DNA of 64,000 bases from Amphiduros pacificus (lineage: Eukaryota; Annelida; Polychaeta; Phyllodocida; Hesionidae). The position numbers and the translations under genes were made by a program. Each line of letters starts with the position of its first letter. Positions within the stretch are counted from its first letter, which is position 1. Shown one piece after another: positions 1-11,314 of this stretch. Below the pieces are notes generated by a model that saw only the letters and a program-made list of their open reading frames with translations, was not told where the DNA came from and ran no database searches. The stretch spans positions 622,501-686,500 of the forward strand of contig OX439000.1 of NCBI GenBank assembly GCA_949316495.1, read 5' to 3'.

Positions 1-1240
1 TGATTTGCATTAGCCACTAAGCGTGAAGGTTACATATTTGAGACTATACAGATACTTTGCATACGTTTGTACTAAAACATTTGTTCCTTTACCAAATTGA
101 ATATTTTTGAAAGATTAACAAAGATAATTTAAAACTCTGTTATTCTGCAATGATTATTTAATTTTTGTTTTGTTTATCTAATTTTTGCTTTGTTGTAATC
201 TTTGTTTGTTATTTTTTCCCATCCCTGTTACATGTGCAGCACCATGTTTTCTTGTCTAAAATGCATATATACTGTATATATTGAAACAAGAATAGTTCTT
301 CAAACAAGTGCTGATTTTCAAAAATCAAGCTCACTCAGAATTTGAAAAGTCAAAATCATGGAAATCCTTGTATTCTACACACAACCATTTCTCACACATG
401 TAAATACGATGTCTGATGGTGTAACAGAAACTGTGTATAATAAGTCTCTGCTACATACATAATGTAGACTTACAGCCTAATCATGTTGAAACCTCAAACA
501 TCCAGCACTGAAGACAAAACAAACACAAACAAAAAGGAAATGGATTGAGCTGTGAGTGAGGTCTGGGTTATACCTCAGTAAATTAAACAGATCTATGAGC
601 AGCTGAGAGTGGCACATGTACTCAATCCACATGTATGAAAGTAACTCTGATATGGCTCAAAACTCTGACAAAGTCTCTAAGAATGCTATTTGACCTCAAA
701 AAACATTTACCAACCCTTTTCAATCATTCTAAGCTCTTACAAGAAAGTTGAATATTTAGATATATTCAAGTAGCTGCTCATATTATCCTTCACCAGGACT
801 TGAGTAGAGGCATGAAACTCAGTCAGGCAACATTACTTGGTATCAAACTAAGTTGTCAAGCAATAACTGTGATAATAGAACTTAAATTTTTCTTGGACCA
901 AAAAAATGCATCACTTGAAAATTAATTAAGACAATGATGTAAATGACCAAAATTGTATGACAAATATTATTCTTTGGGCCCTCACAGTATAAAAAAGTTC
1001 CATAAGATATGGTAACAGTCAATTCTTTGTCTTATCATTGATAACATTTTATGTCCTGCCTGGTAAACCCAAATGTAAAGTAGCTCTAGACTTTTTATGA
1101 GAACTTCTTTAATTCTCAAAGATTTAGAATAACGTTTCTATATAATAACGTCACGTTATTGACAATATACACAGTAAGTGAGGAATGATGCACTTTGATA
1201 CAATTCTTACCTTGATGTTTAAATTTATGCTACTTTGCAG
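1..1240 (+). other. Upstream intron of the CIB1-like gene
   Basis: AT-rich sequence ending in a good acceptor (tactttgcag, 1231-1240). No candidate for the missing first coding exon was found, so this is read as intron. Position within the gene is inference. Confidence 0.55.
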
Positions 1241-4057
1241 GAGCTGACCTATTTCACAAAAAAAGAAATACTTCAGTAAGTATCTATAGATATAATTATA
1301 TATGTGTAATTTTTTAAGCATTAAGTAGCAAACCATTTTATATCTATCCTAGAATTAATTTTGTGAACCATTTTTTATGTTTGAAGGTATTTCGGGTTAT
1401 TTCTCTTTCAGTAATAAATATATTACATAAGTTTGTATATTATTTCAGTGTGTACAAAAGATATGAACAACTTGACAAAGAGAAAGTGGAAGCTAATAAG
1501 AGTGTGCGTCTAGCCAAGGATACCATAATGGACCTTCCAGAACTCAAGGTAACATGACCACATGCTGGGATAGGAACATCAGAACCTGACTCTGCCTCTC
1601 CTTATCTTGTAGTGTATGATCTGTAAACTGTGTCCCTCATTTTGATCCACTTTTCAATCACAAGATGAATTGTTTGAGCTCAAGTACATTTATATTGTTA
1701 TGCATTTGTTACTATATGTATGATCCTGGAAACAATTACATTGTTCACATTTCAGTGATAGGAAATATATAACAAAGTTCTGTCACTTAAGAATGTAATC
1801 ACAAATTAGAGATAGGAACTGTCACAAAAATATCTATTTCATAAAAAAGATTTGAAATTCATTTGGAAAACCAATCTCTGAGAGTTTCTTTCTTGCATAA
1901 TCAATCATGACTAATATGTACATTTAGAATTGATGGGGACGGTACTATTCAATTTTTATACAGCTTATTCAAAACATTTATGGAACTACTGATAAAAATA
2001 TAGGCCTATGGCCTTCAAGCTATGCTGATCATTGCTTTTTTGTGACATTGTCTGAAAATGCTAGCAAAAGGCTTCTTAAATGATTATTTAAATCGAGTAT
2101 CAGGGCAAACTCAAGCAGATGGCAATTTTGGCCAATGAAAATGCTTGTTGCATATTTAATTTGGCTCAACTTGCTGTCTCGATTGTTATTGACAGAAAAT
2201 GTCCCCCCATTACAACAGAAGCTATGCTACGCATAGCTGAAAACCAGGAGTTTTGAAAATCACAGACACAGAATTTATTTCACAAAATACGCTATTTCAG
2301 TTGTGTTGAACCAGAAAATATTCTTTTTGATAAATTTATGTCTCGTATGAAAAAAATAATCTGCCTCTCGAGATTCTTTGAAATCACTTTTCATGACAAA
2401 TGTGATTTTTTTTACGCCCTTCTTTTATTGTGTTCACAGCTTTCAATTTATTTTATCTTATAGATAAATCAAGTTGGTACTCTGATTTCAGGTGAACCCA
2501 TTTCGTGACAGGATCTGTACAGTGTTCTCCTCGAGTGGCGATGGAGATATGACATTCGAGGATTTCTTGGATATGATGTCTGTTTTCAGTGACAATGCTC
2601 CCAAAAATGTCAAGGTCGAATACGCTTTCAGAATATATGGTGAGGAGTTTGATTTTACTCAACATACAAATGTAGGATTAATGTGATCTGGAATATACAT
2701 GTATATGTACATGTATACTAGTATTCGAGTTAACATTCATCCCATGTTATTTGGCATCATTTAAAACTGCTTAGATACGTTTGGTGGTGATGAGGATATT
2801 TATTTTTTCTCATATACATGGATATAAGTGATGCACATAGAGTTTAGCACTATGAAATTTACATCAATTTTGCCTACATATAATTTTGAACTAAACACTA
2901 TTGTAGATTTTGATGGGGATGACATGATCTCGGGGGAAGACCTGAAAGAGGTGATCAGCCGTCTGACAGGAGACCAGCAGCTGCAGGAAGAAGATATGAC
3001 CCAACTCATAAAAAATGTGAGTACAGTAAATAGGCCTGAACCAAACATGTCAAACACACATTACAGTACTCAACTTTAAAATAGCGATGATGATGTCATT
3101 GAATCACAGCTCATCCTTGTCTGGTGCTAAGGCCCCACAAGTTGGTCTTACATGTAAGGAGGTTGGGGGTCAATTCATTGTCTTTTAGTTTTAAATTTAG
3201 TCTCAGATGGCCACCAAGTAATATCCCAGTTTGACCCAATACGTATGGCAGCTGACCGTAACTTTGGCTGGATGTGATACAGATTGCACCATGGCTAGAA
3301 GGAAAAGACCGCTCCTGAAAGTTAGCATGCTTCTAGCATTGCAGTAAAATTAAGTGACCAGATTTTATTTGATTGAGAGATTTTATAAGAAGATGATTTC
3401 AGCTGGCATTTTGGGGGATGATTACATGATGTCTCTTTTTTCATCAGTATCATGTTTTACTTTTATCAAGTAAAAAATATTCATGTAAGAAAAAAAACAA
3501 ACATAACAATAGATTCATTTTGTAGAAGAACCCCCCGACTTGGTTAATATCAGCTGAATATGGAGCTGATTCCCCCCCCCCCCCAGACGTGGTTATTATC
3601 AGCTGAATATGGAGCTGATCCCCCCCCAGACTTGGTTAATATCAGCTGAATATGGAGCTGATCCCCCCCCAGACTTGGTTAATATCAGCTGAATATGGAG
3701 CTGATTCCCCCCCCCCTCACATTATGTGGTATTTCATCAGGTTAATGGATTTATTATTGGATATTTCAGATCTTTGATGAAGCAGACTTAGATGATGATG
3801 AATCTTTGTCCTTTGCTGAATTTGAGCATGTTATATCCAAAGCTCCAGATTTTGTCAAGTAAGCATATTTTTATGTGAACAAAATAAGTTTTGTTTTGAC
3901 ATGAATTTAAAAGCAGATGAGTTAGTGGCTATATTATATTGTTTCATTGATCAGAATTTCTTGACGTTCTCATACACTACGCTGTATAAATGAGTGAGGT
4001 ACGGTATGACCAGTGCATTGTTTGTGGCATTTCAGCTCTTTCCGGATCCGGTTGTGA
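1241..4057 (+). CDS. CIB1: CIB1-like calcium- and integrin-binding EF-hand protein (5' partial)
   Basis: Six exons join in frame: 1241-1275, 1449-1548, 2492-2639, 2907-3016, 3770-3858 and 4036-4057 (TGA 4055-4057). All introns are GT-AG. They give 167 residues; CIB proteins are about 190, so the N-terminal 20 or so, including any MGxxxS myristoylation start, are left of the window. The protein starts [11 protein letters not shown], has DLPELK then [41 protein letters not shown], and ends KAPDFVNSFRIRL. SVFSD and YAFRI favour CIB1 over CIB2-4. Family members are small Ca2+-responsive adaptors that bind integrin alpha tails and other partners at membranes. The two C-terminal EF loops are [12 protein letters not shown] and [12 protein letters not shown]; both have an acidic residue where Gly is usual at loop position 6. 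The gene converges with CIMIP2C. Confidence is high for the family, moderate for the CIB1 subtype. Confidence 0.93.
3538..3712. repeat. Short C-tract tandem repeat in the last long CIB1 intron
   Basis: About four copies of a roughly 42-bp unit, ending in AATATGGAGCTGAT and separated by runs of 7-12 C. It sits 60 bp before the acceptor of exon 3770-3858 but does not include that acceptor. Confidence 0.85.
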
Positions 4058-4382
4058 GTGGATACTTGCTAAGCTACGACGATCAAGGAACTCCATAGTC
4101 ATACAGTAAAGACAGGATTATGATGAATTTGTGCCAAAAGTGACCAAAACTATAAAGTGAATATGTCAAAAACCATCACACAGTAGATTTACACATAAAA
4201 AATGTTGCACATTTATTTGTCATTGTTCTACTAAGAGTATAATCGGTGTTTATTCCATTGTTATTGATAATATTAATTCACTATGCAAGACGAGTATCAG
4301 TCACATCCCAGAAGTAAAAGCTTGATGATTTCTGGTATGTTTGAAGTACATGTAACTCATGGTGACTGGCCGAGTCGCAAGG
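4058..4382 (+). other. Probable start of the CIB1-like 3' UTR
   Basis: Sequence directly after the TGA. No AATAAA was seen before the 4.4-kb array. Candidate signals downstream are AATAAA at 5898-5903 and at 7665-7670, the latter followed by GT-rich sequence; either would put the minisatellites inside the 3' UTR. Which is used cannot be told from sequence. Confidence 0.35.
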
Positions 4383-5292
4383 GCCCCTCTTCAACTGTTC
4401 CTATGTTTGACCGTTCCCCTGTTCAACTGTTCCTATGTTTGACCGTTCCCCTGTTCAACCGTTCCAATATCCGACTGTTCCCCTCTTCAACTGTTCCTAT
4501 GTTTGACTGTTCCCCTATTCAACTGTTTCTATGTTTGACCATTCCCCTGTTCAACCGTTCCAATATCCGACCATTCCCCTGTTCAACTGTTCCTATGTTT
4601 GACTGTTCCCCTGTTCAACTGTTCCTATGTTTGACCATTCCCCTGTTCAACCGTTCCAATATCCGACCATTCCCCTGTTCAACTGTTCCTATGTTTGACT
4701 GTTCCCCTGTTCAACTGCTCCTATGTTTGACCGTTCCCCTGTTCAACCGTTCCAATATCCGACCGTTCCCCTGTTCAACTGTTCCTATGTTTGACCATTC
4801 CCCTGTTCAACCGTTCCAATATCCGACCATTCCCCTGTTCAACTGTTCCTATGTTTGACTGTTCCCCTGTTCAACTGCTCCTATGTTTGACCGTTCCCCT
4901 GTTCAACCGTTCCAATATCCGACCGTTCCCCTGTTCAACTGTTCCTATGTTTGACCGTTCCCCTCTTCAACTGTTCCAATATCCGACTGTTCCCCTGTTC
5001 AACTGTTCCTATGTTTGACTGTTCCCCTGTTCAACCGTTCCAACATCCGACCGTTCCCCTGTTCAACTGTTCCTATGTTTAACTGTTCCCCTGTTTTACT
5101 GTTCCTATGTTTGACTGTTCCCCTGTTCAACTGTTCCTATGTTTGACCGTTCCCCTGTTCAACCGTTCCAATATCTGACCGTTCCCCTGTTCAACTGTTC
5201 CTATGTTTGACCGTTCCCCTGTTTTACTGTTCCTATGTTTGACCTTTCCCCTGTTTTACTGTCCCTATGTTTGACCGTTCCCCTGTTTGATC
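4383..5292. repeat. 32-bp minisatellite with two alternating unit types
   Basis: About 28 copies of a 32-bp unit in two flavours: one with GTTCCTATGTTTGACCG and one with GTTCCAATATCCGACCG. They recur in blocks, giving a higher-order period of three units. Open frames through it are artefacts of composition and lack any domain. Confidence 0.9.
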
Positions 5293-5444
5293 ATAACCTG
5301 TTCTATTGTATTAGCTATTCTACTTTCTCTTTTCAACATTATTTTGGCCTTCAGGGTCAAATTGCCTTCTCAAAGGAAAGTTTTGAGCCCTGAAAGTGAG
5401 TGGTCCTGACTTCTTGTGGAGTCTGCTTCTACTAGCCACTGTCG

Positions 5445-5556
5445 GACTGGGGGGGGGGGGGGGGGGCAGGTCAGTCAGACTGGGTGACAGGTCAGTCAGA
5501 CTGGGGGACAGGTCAGTCAGACTGGGTGACAGGTCAGCCGGACTGGGGGACAGGTC
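5445..5556. repeat. Poly-G tract plus 21-bp repeats
   Basis: A run of about 18 G is followed by roughly five copies of a 21-bp unit containing ACAGGTCAGTCAGACTGGG. Non-coding. Confidence 0.85.
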
Positions 5557-6136
5557 AAACATGCCACAGTCAAAGAGGGGCCCATGTAATCACACCAGCA
5601 AACTAACTGAGACATGAAGTGCGGTTGTGAGCTTTTGTGATATTATTATTTTTCTTGTGTTGTTAATATGTATCCAAGTCATGTTGCCTCTTTCTCTTCT
5701 ACAGATGAGTTGTTATTTCACTGAAAGTTTCAAGGTCCATTAAATTGAAATAATGTAGGCTATCCCTTTGGATCATAATCAGACAAATATTTGATATATT
5801 TCACTCTCAGGTTGATTTCATCTGCATATACTTATTATGTAAATATTTATGATGCACTAGTGCAATGCACAGATACCAGTTTTAAAGTTATTTTTTAAAT
5901 AAATTTTTGATTTTACATATCACATTTATATATAATGATATTTTTTATAATTATGATTGTTGACTGAGAATCCTATAGCACCTGACATGTCTGTAATGGT
6001 TGTACATTAGATTGGTATGAGGTTGGGTGTTGTGAAGTTTATTGGATAGTAGACTGATTCACTGGGTTGTGGACCTGCTCTATTTGTATCATATAATGTA
6101 AGAATGTATTATCATAATGGATTATTACTGTAATAA
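5557..6136. other. AT-rich intergenic or 3' UTR sequence
   Basis: No exon or RNA gene recognised. AATAAA at 5898-5903 is a possible polyadenylation signal for the + strand gene. Confidence 0.4.
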
Positions 6137-6139
6137 GCA

Positions 6140-6533
6140 GACATGACCAACCGAGTAAGCACAGCTCAGGCGTGCCAAACCAGGCAGACATGACCAACCG
6201 AGTAAGCACAGCTCAGGCGTGCCAAACCAGGCAGACATGACCAACCGAGTAAGCACAGCTCAGGCGTGCCAAACCAGGCAGACATGACCAACCGAGTAAG
6301 CACAGCTCAGGCATGCCAAACCAGGCAGACATGACCAACCGAGTAAGCACAGCTCAGGCGTGCCAAACCAGGCAGACATGACCAACCGAGTAAGCACAGC
6401 TCAGGCGTGCCAAACCAGGCAGACATGACCAACCGAGTAAGCACAGCTCAGGCGTGCCAAACCAGGCAGACATGACCAACCGAGTAAGAACAGCTCAGGC
6501 GTGCCAAACCAGGCAGACATGACCAACCGAGTA
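6140..6533. repeat. 47-bp minisatellite
   Basis: About 8.5 near-identical copies of a 47-bp unit starting GACATGACCAACCGAGTAAG. Copies are almost identical, so the amplification looks recent. The last copy decays into unique sequence near 6535. Confidence 0.95.
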
Positions 6534-7852
6534 AAACTCTGGCAAGCCAATCCAGGCAAACATGACCATTTTGGCAAAAATTACTCAAATGTGGTACAAA
6601 CATGACTTATGCAAACATAGCTCTAACTGGGCAATCATTATGTGAAAGTATTTAAGCAAATAGTGGCCATTCCCAACATTCTTATACGGCACTTAGCCAG
6701 AAACAAAATATCCAGTTTCTGTTTCTGGTAACCAGGCAGGATAGATTTTGCTATCAAAGTGAACGTTTATTTGGGGATAAAGGGAGAATATTTATAAGCA
6801 CATTGCTCTGACACATTTATTTCATTTTGTTTTAATAATAATCTCAAATTAATAACTTTGAAGGTCCTGTTATTACTCTATTCTTCAACTAAACATGTCC
6901 CAGAAGATTAGTTGAGAAACTTATGCAACTCGTCTTTTCTGGATTTGAATGACGACCTCCCGCAGATTGGCCAGGCAAATACAGCTGTATATAAAACCAG
7001 AACTCTGATGTGTAACAATGGCGCTGAGTTTATCATATTTTAATAGATTATAAGATTATTATGAATTCAACAGAAACTTCAGGAATTCAAGTGCCTTCTC
7101 TTTACAATAATCTGTGTATTTACTGCTGAGAATGAAATAGTCTTGTGATCAGAGTTACTTATCATTCCTCATTGCTCTAATTAGTCCCACACCAGATAGT
7201 GTATCATCTCATCATACTGCAGATGATGCTCTCAGTTGGGATTCTGTGATAGTCCGATTATCTTTGTTATCTTTGAAAGATTATATTGTTTGGACAGCAC
7301 TGTATATCTTAAACTTGCTGAATTGCAAAATGTCTGCTTTCACCTGCTGATTTTTTAATAATTAAAACCACTGTGTAATATGTGTAGAGATTAGATGTAA
7401 ATTATGAATACAAACTACATTCAATTATTGCATGTTACTAACATGGTCAGGTAAACAAGTTTTTTATTCAATATTTTGTAAATTTCTCAGAGAAATAAAA
7501 AATAAAATATCTTAACAAGTTATACTGTTTTTGTTGTTACACTCCCTATTACTGATTTTTAACAAGGAGGTAAAATATTCATTAAAATCTGTGAAAACAA
7601 AATAATTTTTTCATGAAAACACATTTTGATAAATTGAAATATTACACCAATATGTCATTTCTGAAATAAAGTTTGTGTATCATTGTTGTGAATTGTATTG
7701 CTACTGCCAGAGATCGTCAGTGTGGCGTCATGTTACTCCCTTCTATCGTGCAAAGCTCAACAAGGAATGCGGCAGTTATAGTTTTATTTTCCAACCTAAC
7801 AATTGGCTTACCAAGAGTTCTGAAAAACTAGTAGGCAATCAGTGAGGAAATA
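6534..7852. other. AT-rich intergenic sequence
   Basis: No coding exon recognised on either strand. AATAAA at 7665-7670 is followed by a GT-rich stretch and could be a + strand poly(A) site. Confidence 0.4.
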
Positions 7853-7856
7853 GGTA

Positions 7857-9158
7857 GGAGAGGTAGCAAGTTCCCACTCTGTAGCAAGTTCCCACTCTGT
7901 AGCAAGTTCCCACTCTATAGCAAGTTCCCACTCTATAGCAAGTTCCCACTCTGTAGCAAGTTCCCACTCTGTAGCAAGTTCCCACTCCGTAGCAAGTTCC
8001 CACTCCGTAGCAAGTTCCCACTCCATAGCAAGTTCCCACTCTGTAGCAAGTTCCCACTCTGTAGCAAGTTCCCACTCTGTAGCAAGTTCCCACTCTGTAG
8101 CAAGTTCCCACTCTGTAGCAAGTTCCCACTCTGTAGCAAGTTCCCACTCTGTAGCAAGTTCCCACTCCGTAGCAAGTTCCCACTCTATAGCAAGTTCCCA
8201 CTCTGTAGCAAGTTCCCACTCTGTAGCAAGTTCCCACTCTGTAGCAAGTTCCCACTCTATAGCAAGTTCCCACTCCATAGCAAGTTCCCACTCTGTAGCA
8301 AGTTCCCACTCCGTAGCAAGTTCCCACTCTATAGCAAGTTCCCACTCTGTAGCAAGTTCCCACTCTGTAGCAAGTTCCCACTCTGTAGCAAGTTCCCACT
8401 CTATAGCAAGTTCCCACTCTGTAGCAAGTTCCCACTCTGTAGCAAGTTCCCACTCCGTAGCAAGTTCCCACTCCATAGCAAGTTCCCACTCCGTAGCAAG
8501 TTCCCACTCCATAGCAAGTTCCCACTCTGTAGCAAGTTCCCACTCTGTAGCAAGTTCCCACTCTATAGCAAGTTCCCACTCTATAGCAAGTTCCCACTCT
8601 GTAGCAAGTTCCCACTCTGTAGCAAGTTCCCACTCCATAGCAAGTTCCCACTCTGTAGCAAGTTCCCACTCTATAGCAAGTTCCCACTCCGTAGCAAGTT
8701 CCCACTCTATAGCAAGTTCCCACTCTGTAGCAAGTTCCCACTCTATAGCAAGTTCCCACTCTGTAGCAAGTTCCCACTCCATAGCAAGTTCCCACTCTGT
8801 AGCAAGTTCCCACTCTGTAGCAAGTTCCCACTCTGTAGCAAGTTCCCACTCCGTAGCAAGTTCCCACTCTATAGCAAGTTCCCACTCTGTAGCAAGTTCC
8901 CACTCTGTAGCAAGTTCCCACTCCGTAGCAAGTTCCCACTCTATAGCAAGTTCCCACTCCGTAGCAAGTTCCCACTCCATAGCAAGTTCCCACTCTGTAG
9001 CAAGTTCCCACTCTGTAGCAAGTTCCCACTCTGTAGCAAGTTCCCACTCCGTAGCAAGTTCCCACTCTATAGCAAGTTCCCACTCTGTAGCAAGTTCCCA
9101 CTCCGTAGCAAGTTCCCACTCTGTAGCAAGTTCCCACTCCGTAGCAAGTTCCCACTCT
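7857..9158. repeat. 18-bp minisatellite, about 72 copies
   Basis: The unit on the - strand is GAGTGGGAACTTGCTACA, with C/T and G/A variants at three positions. Because 18 is a multiple of 3 and the unit has no stop, all - strand frames stay open for hundreds of codons; that does not indicate a gene. Confidence 0.97.
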
Positions 9159-9184
9159 TCCTGTTGCAATGTGTCACGAGTGCA

Positions 9185-9652
9185 TAGTGGACGACACATC
9201 CAGCCCTGCACCCCATCCCCTAGATCCCATCCAGCTCTGCACCCCATCCCCTGGACCCCATCCATCTCTGCACCCCATACCCTGCACCCCATCCAGCTCT
9301 GCACCCCATCCCCTGCACCCCATCCAGCTCTGCACCCCATCCCCTGCACCCCATCCAGCTCTGCACCCCATCCCCTGAACCCCATCCCCTGCACCCCATC
9401 CCCTAGATCCCATCCAGCTCTGCACCCCATCCCCTGCACCCCATCCAGCTCTGCACCCCATCCCCTGCACCCCATCCGCTGAACCCCATCCAGCCCTGCA
9501 CCCCATCCAGCTCTGCACCCCATCCCCTGCACCCCATCCCCTGAACCCCATCCAGCCCTGCACCTCATCCCCTGCACCCCATCCCCTGGATCCCATCCAG
9601 CTCTGCACCCCATCCCCTGGATCCCATCCAGCTCTGCACCCCATCCCCTGGC
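9185..9652. repeat. CACCCCATCC-type minisatellite
   Basis: Interspersed 15-bp modules (CACCCCATCCAGCTCTG, CACCCCATCCCCTG, GATCCCATCC) repeat irregularly over about 470 bp. The array starts 27 bp after the 18-bp array. Non-coding on both strands. Confidence 0.93.
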
Positions 9653-9659
9653 CAATTGC

Positions 9660-11314
9660 CAATCCTCTTTATTTTAAATTCCCTCAAACAAATTCACCAC
9701 AGAAGCAAAAGTACTGTCCAATTCTGATTTTATTTAGCAGTTCAGTTACACTTTAAACATAGTTTAATATTCTGACTATTTACTGAAAACAGTTTGCATA
9801 CTTTTTGTTCATGATCATGTTACTATATTGTCCATTGCTATCAGATTATATTTTAATCATTTTATACCACAAACGAAGAGGTATTATAAATCTCTCTGTT
9901 TATGGCATGTTGTTCAGAACATTTGTGACATTCATACAACAATCTCTGTACTGATAAGAAAACATTCTCAATTCAGATTTGTCCCCACCTTTATGTATTT
10001 GGGTTTTTCTTAGTAGGACACAGTCATCAATTTTAGAGTTTCCTATCCTTAACTCAGGCACTCTGAGAAATATAGGCACAAAAGGTGTTGTATATCACAC
10101 GATAAAACAAAAAACAGCAGAAATCATTATATCTCCTACACTGTCCTTCACCTAAGGACAATACCTACATTTAACTGGTAATCTGTGTTAATACAAAAGT
10201 ACAATGTGTTGTTTAAAATCGCTTATCTCACTTAATTTCGCATCTATCAGTAATGAGCTGTAAAGAGCACATCAATGGTGTCATTTCTCTGAATATACTG
10301 CAGTGATTCAATTTCAATACTTTATAATCTTAAAAGTAAAGGCTAAAAATAATACTATGATTAATTGTCATGCACACATCCTGAACAATCATGGGAGCCA
10401 AAACAAAAGTAGGGTTGAAGAGCAATTCTTTGGCCAGACAGAGAACAGCTAACAAATGGTTACAAGAAGTTTCCATAGATACAATGACAGGAGATGGCGA
10501 ATAAAATCTGTCTGCATTTCATCCATGTAAACCCCCAGAAACAGTTGTAATGTGTTCAGGTTACGATTTGATTCTTGATTGAAAAACATACTGAATATTG
10601 ATCTACTTTTTATTAAAAGAGAAAAATAAATATCATAGAGATAAGATAATATCATTACCTTTGGTAATTTGTACATATTATTAACATACATGTATAAATG
10701 CTAAGACATTATCACAGCCTGCTTCAAGTTCAACCTGGCAACATATAACGCTACGTAATAGTGACACTTTAATGCGGAATACTCCTAATCCAATACTCTG
10801 CACTAGGCAAAATTCAGATTGATATTCACAGGATTTATTGTGCATAAAGTGAGGGAATCAGATCAGTCAATGAGGAGAGCTGGGATTCATTATAATACTG
10901 TGTGGCACTAATGAATCCTGTGTATAATGTAAACACTCCTCTATATATTGTATTGCTATATTTAAATCATATTACCTTGATAAATACTTGAGGAGCTGTG
11001 CTCGGCCGCTACAGATTGCTTTGTTAAATGTTTGCTGGATATTTTGTTAATAGTCTGCCAGATTTATTTATCTGTTTAGTTTTCTTTGATAACTAAATTG
11101 TAGGTGTATTATTAATTTCTTCAGTAAACATCTCAGTGCATTTAATAACTTATAATTCTTTGCAGTACTCAATTTCCTTGATTTTACAGTTTCAATAAAT
11201 ATCTATCGCACCAAATACTTTTTCATCACACTTAATAATAATATAGTCAAATTTTCCCATCCCTCTTCCGTTCCCAACCCATCCCATCCCATGAAATATG
11301 GTCGTGGTCATTAT
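9660..11314. other. Intergenic / CIMIP2C 3' flank
   Basis: AT-rich sequence between the converging genes. On the - strand, ATTAAA (11141-11146) and AATAAA (11063-11068) lie about 170 and 250 bp past the CIMIP2C stop and are plausible polyadenylation signals. It also holds one copy of a dispersed repeat (about 10390-10560). Confidence 0.4.
10390..10560 (+). repeat. Diverged dispersed repeat, copy 1
   Basis: Shares GGTTACAAGAAGT, a CAATG.CAGGAGATGGCGA block and a CTGCATTTCA block, in the same order and spacing, with 40510-40680. The family was not recognised; ends are approximate. Confidence 0.6.

Noticed and set aside
7808-9655. 615-codon open frame on the - strand (WELATE repeats)
   Set aside because: It is an 18-bp minisatellite without stops; other - strand frames are also open, and there is no domain, splice context or non-repeat coding sequence.
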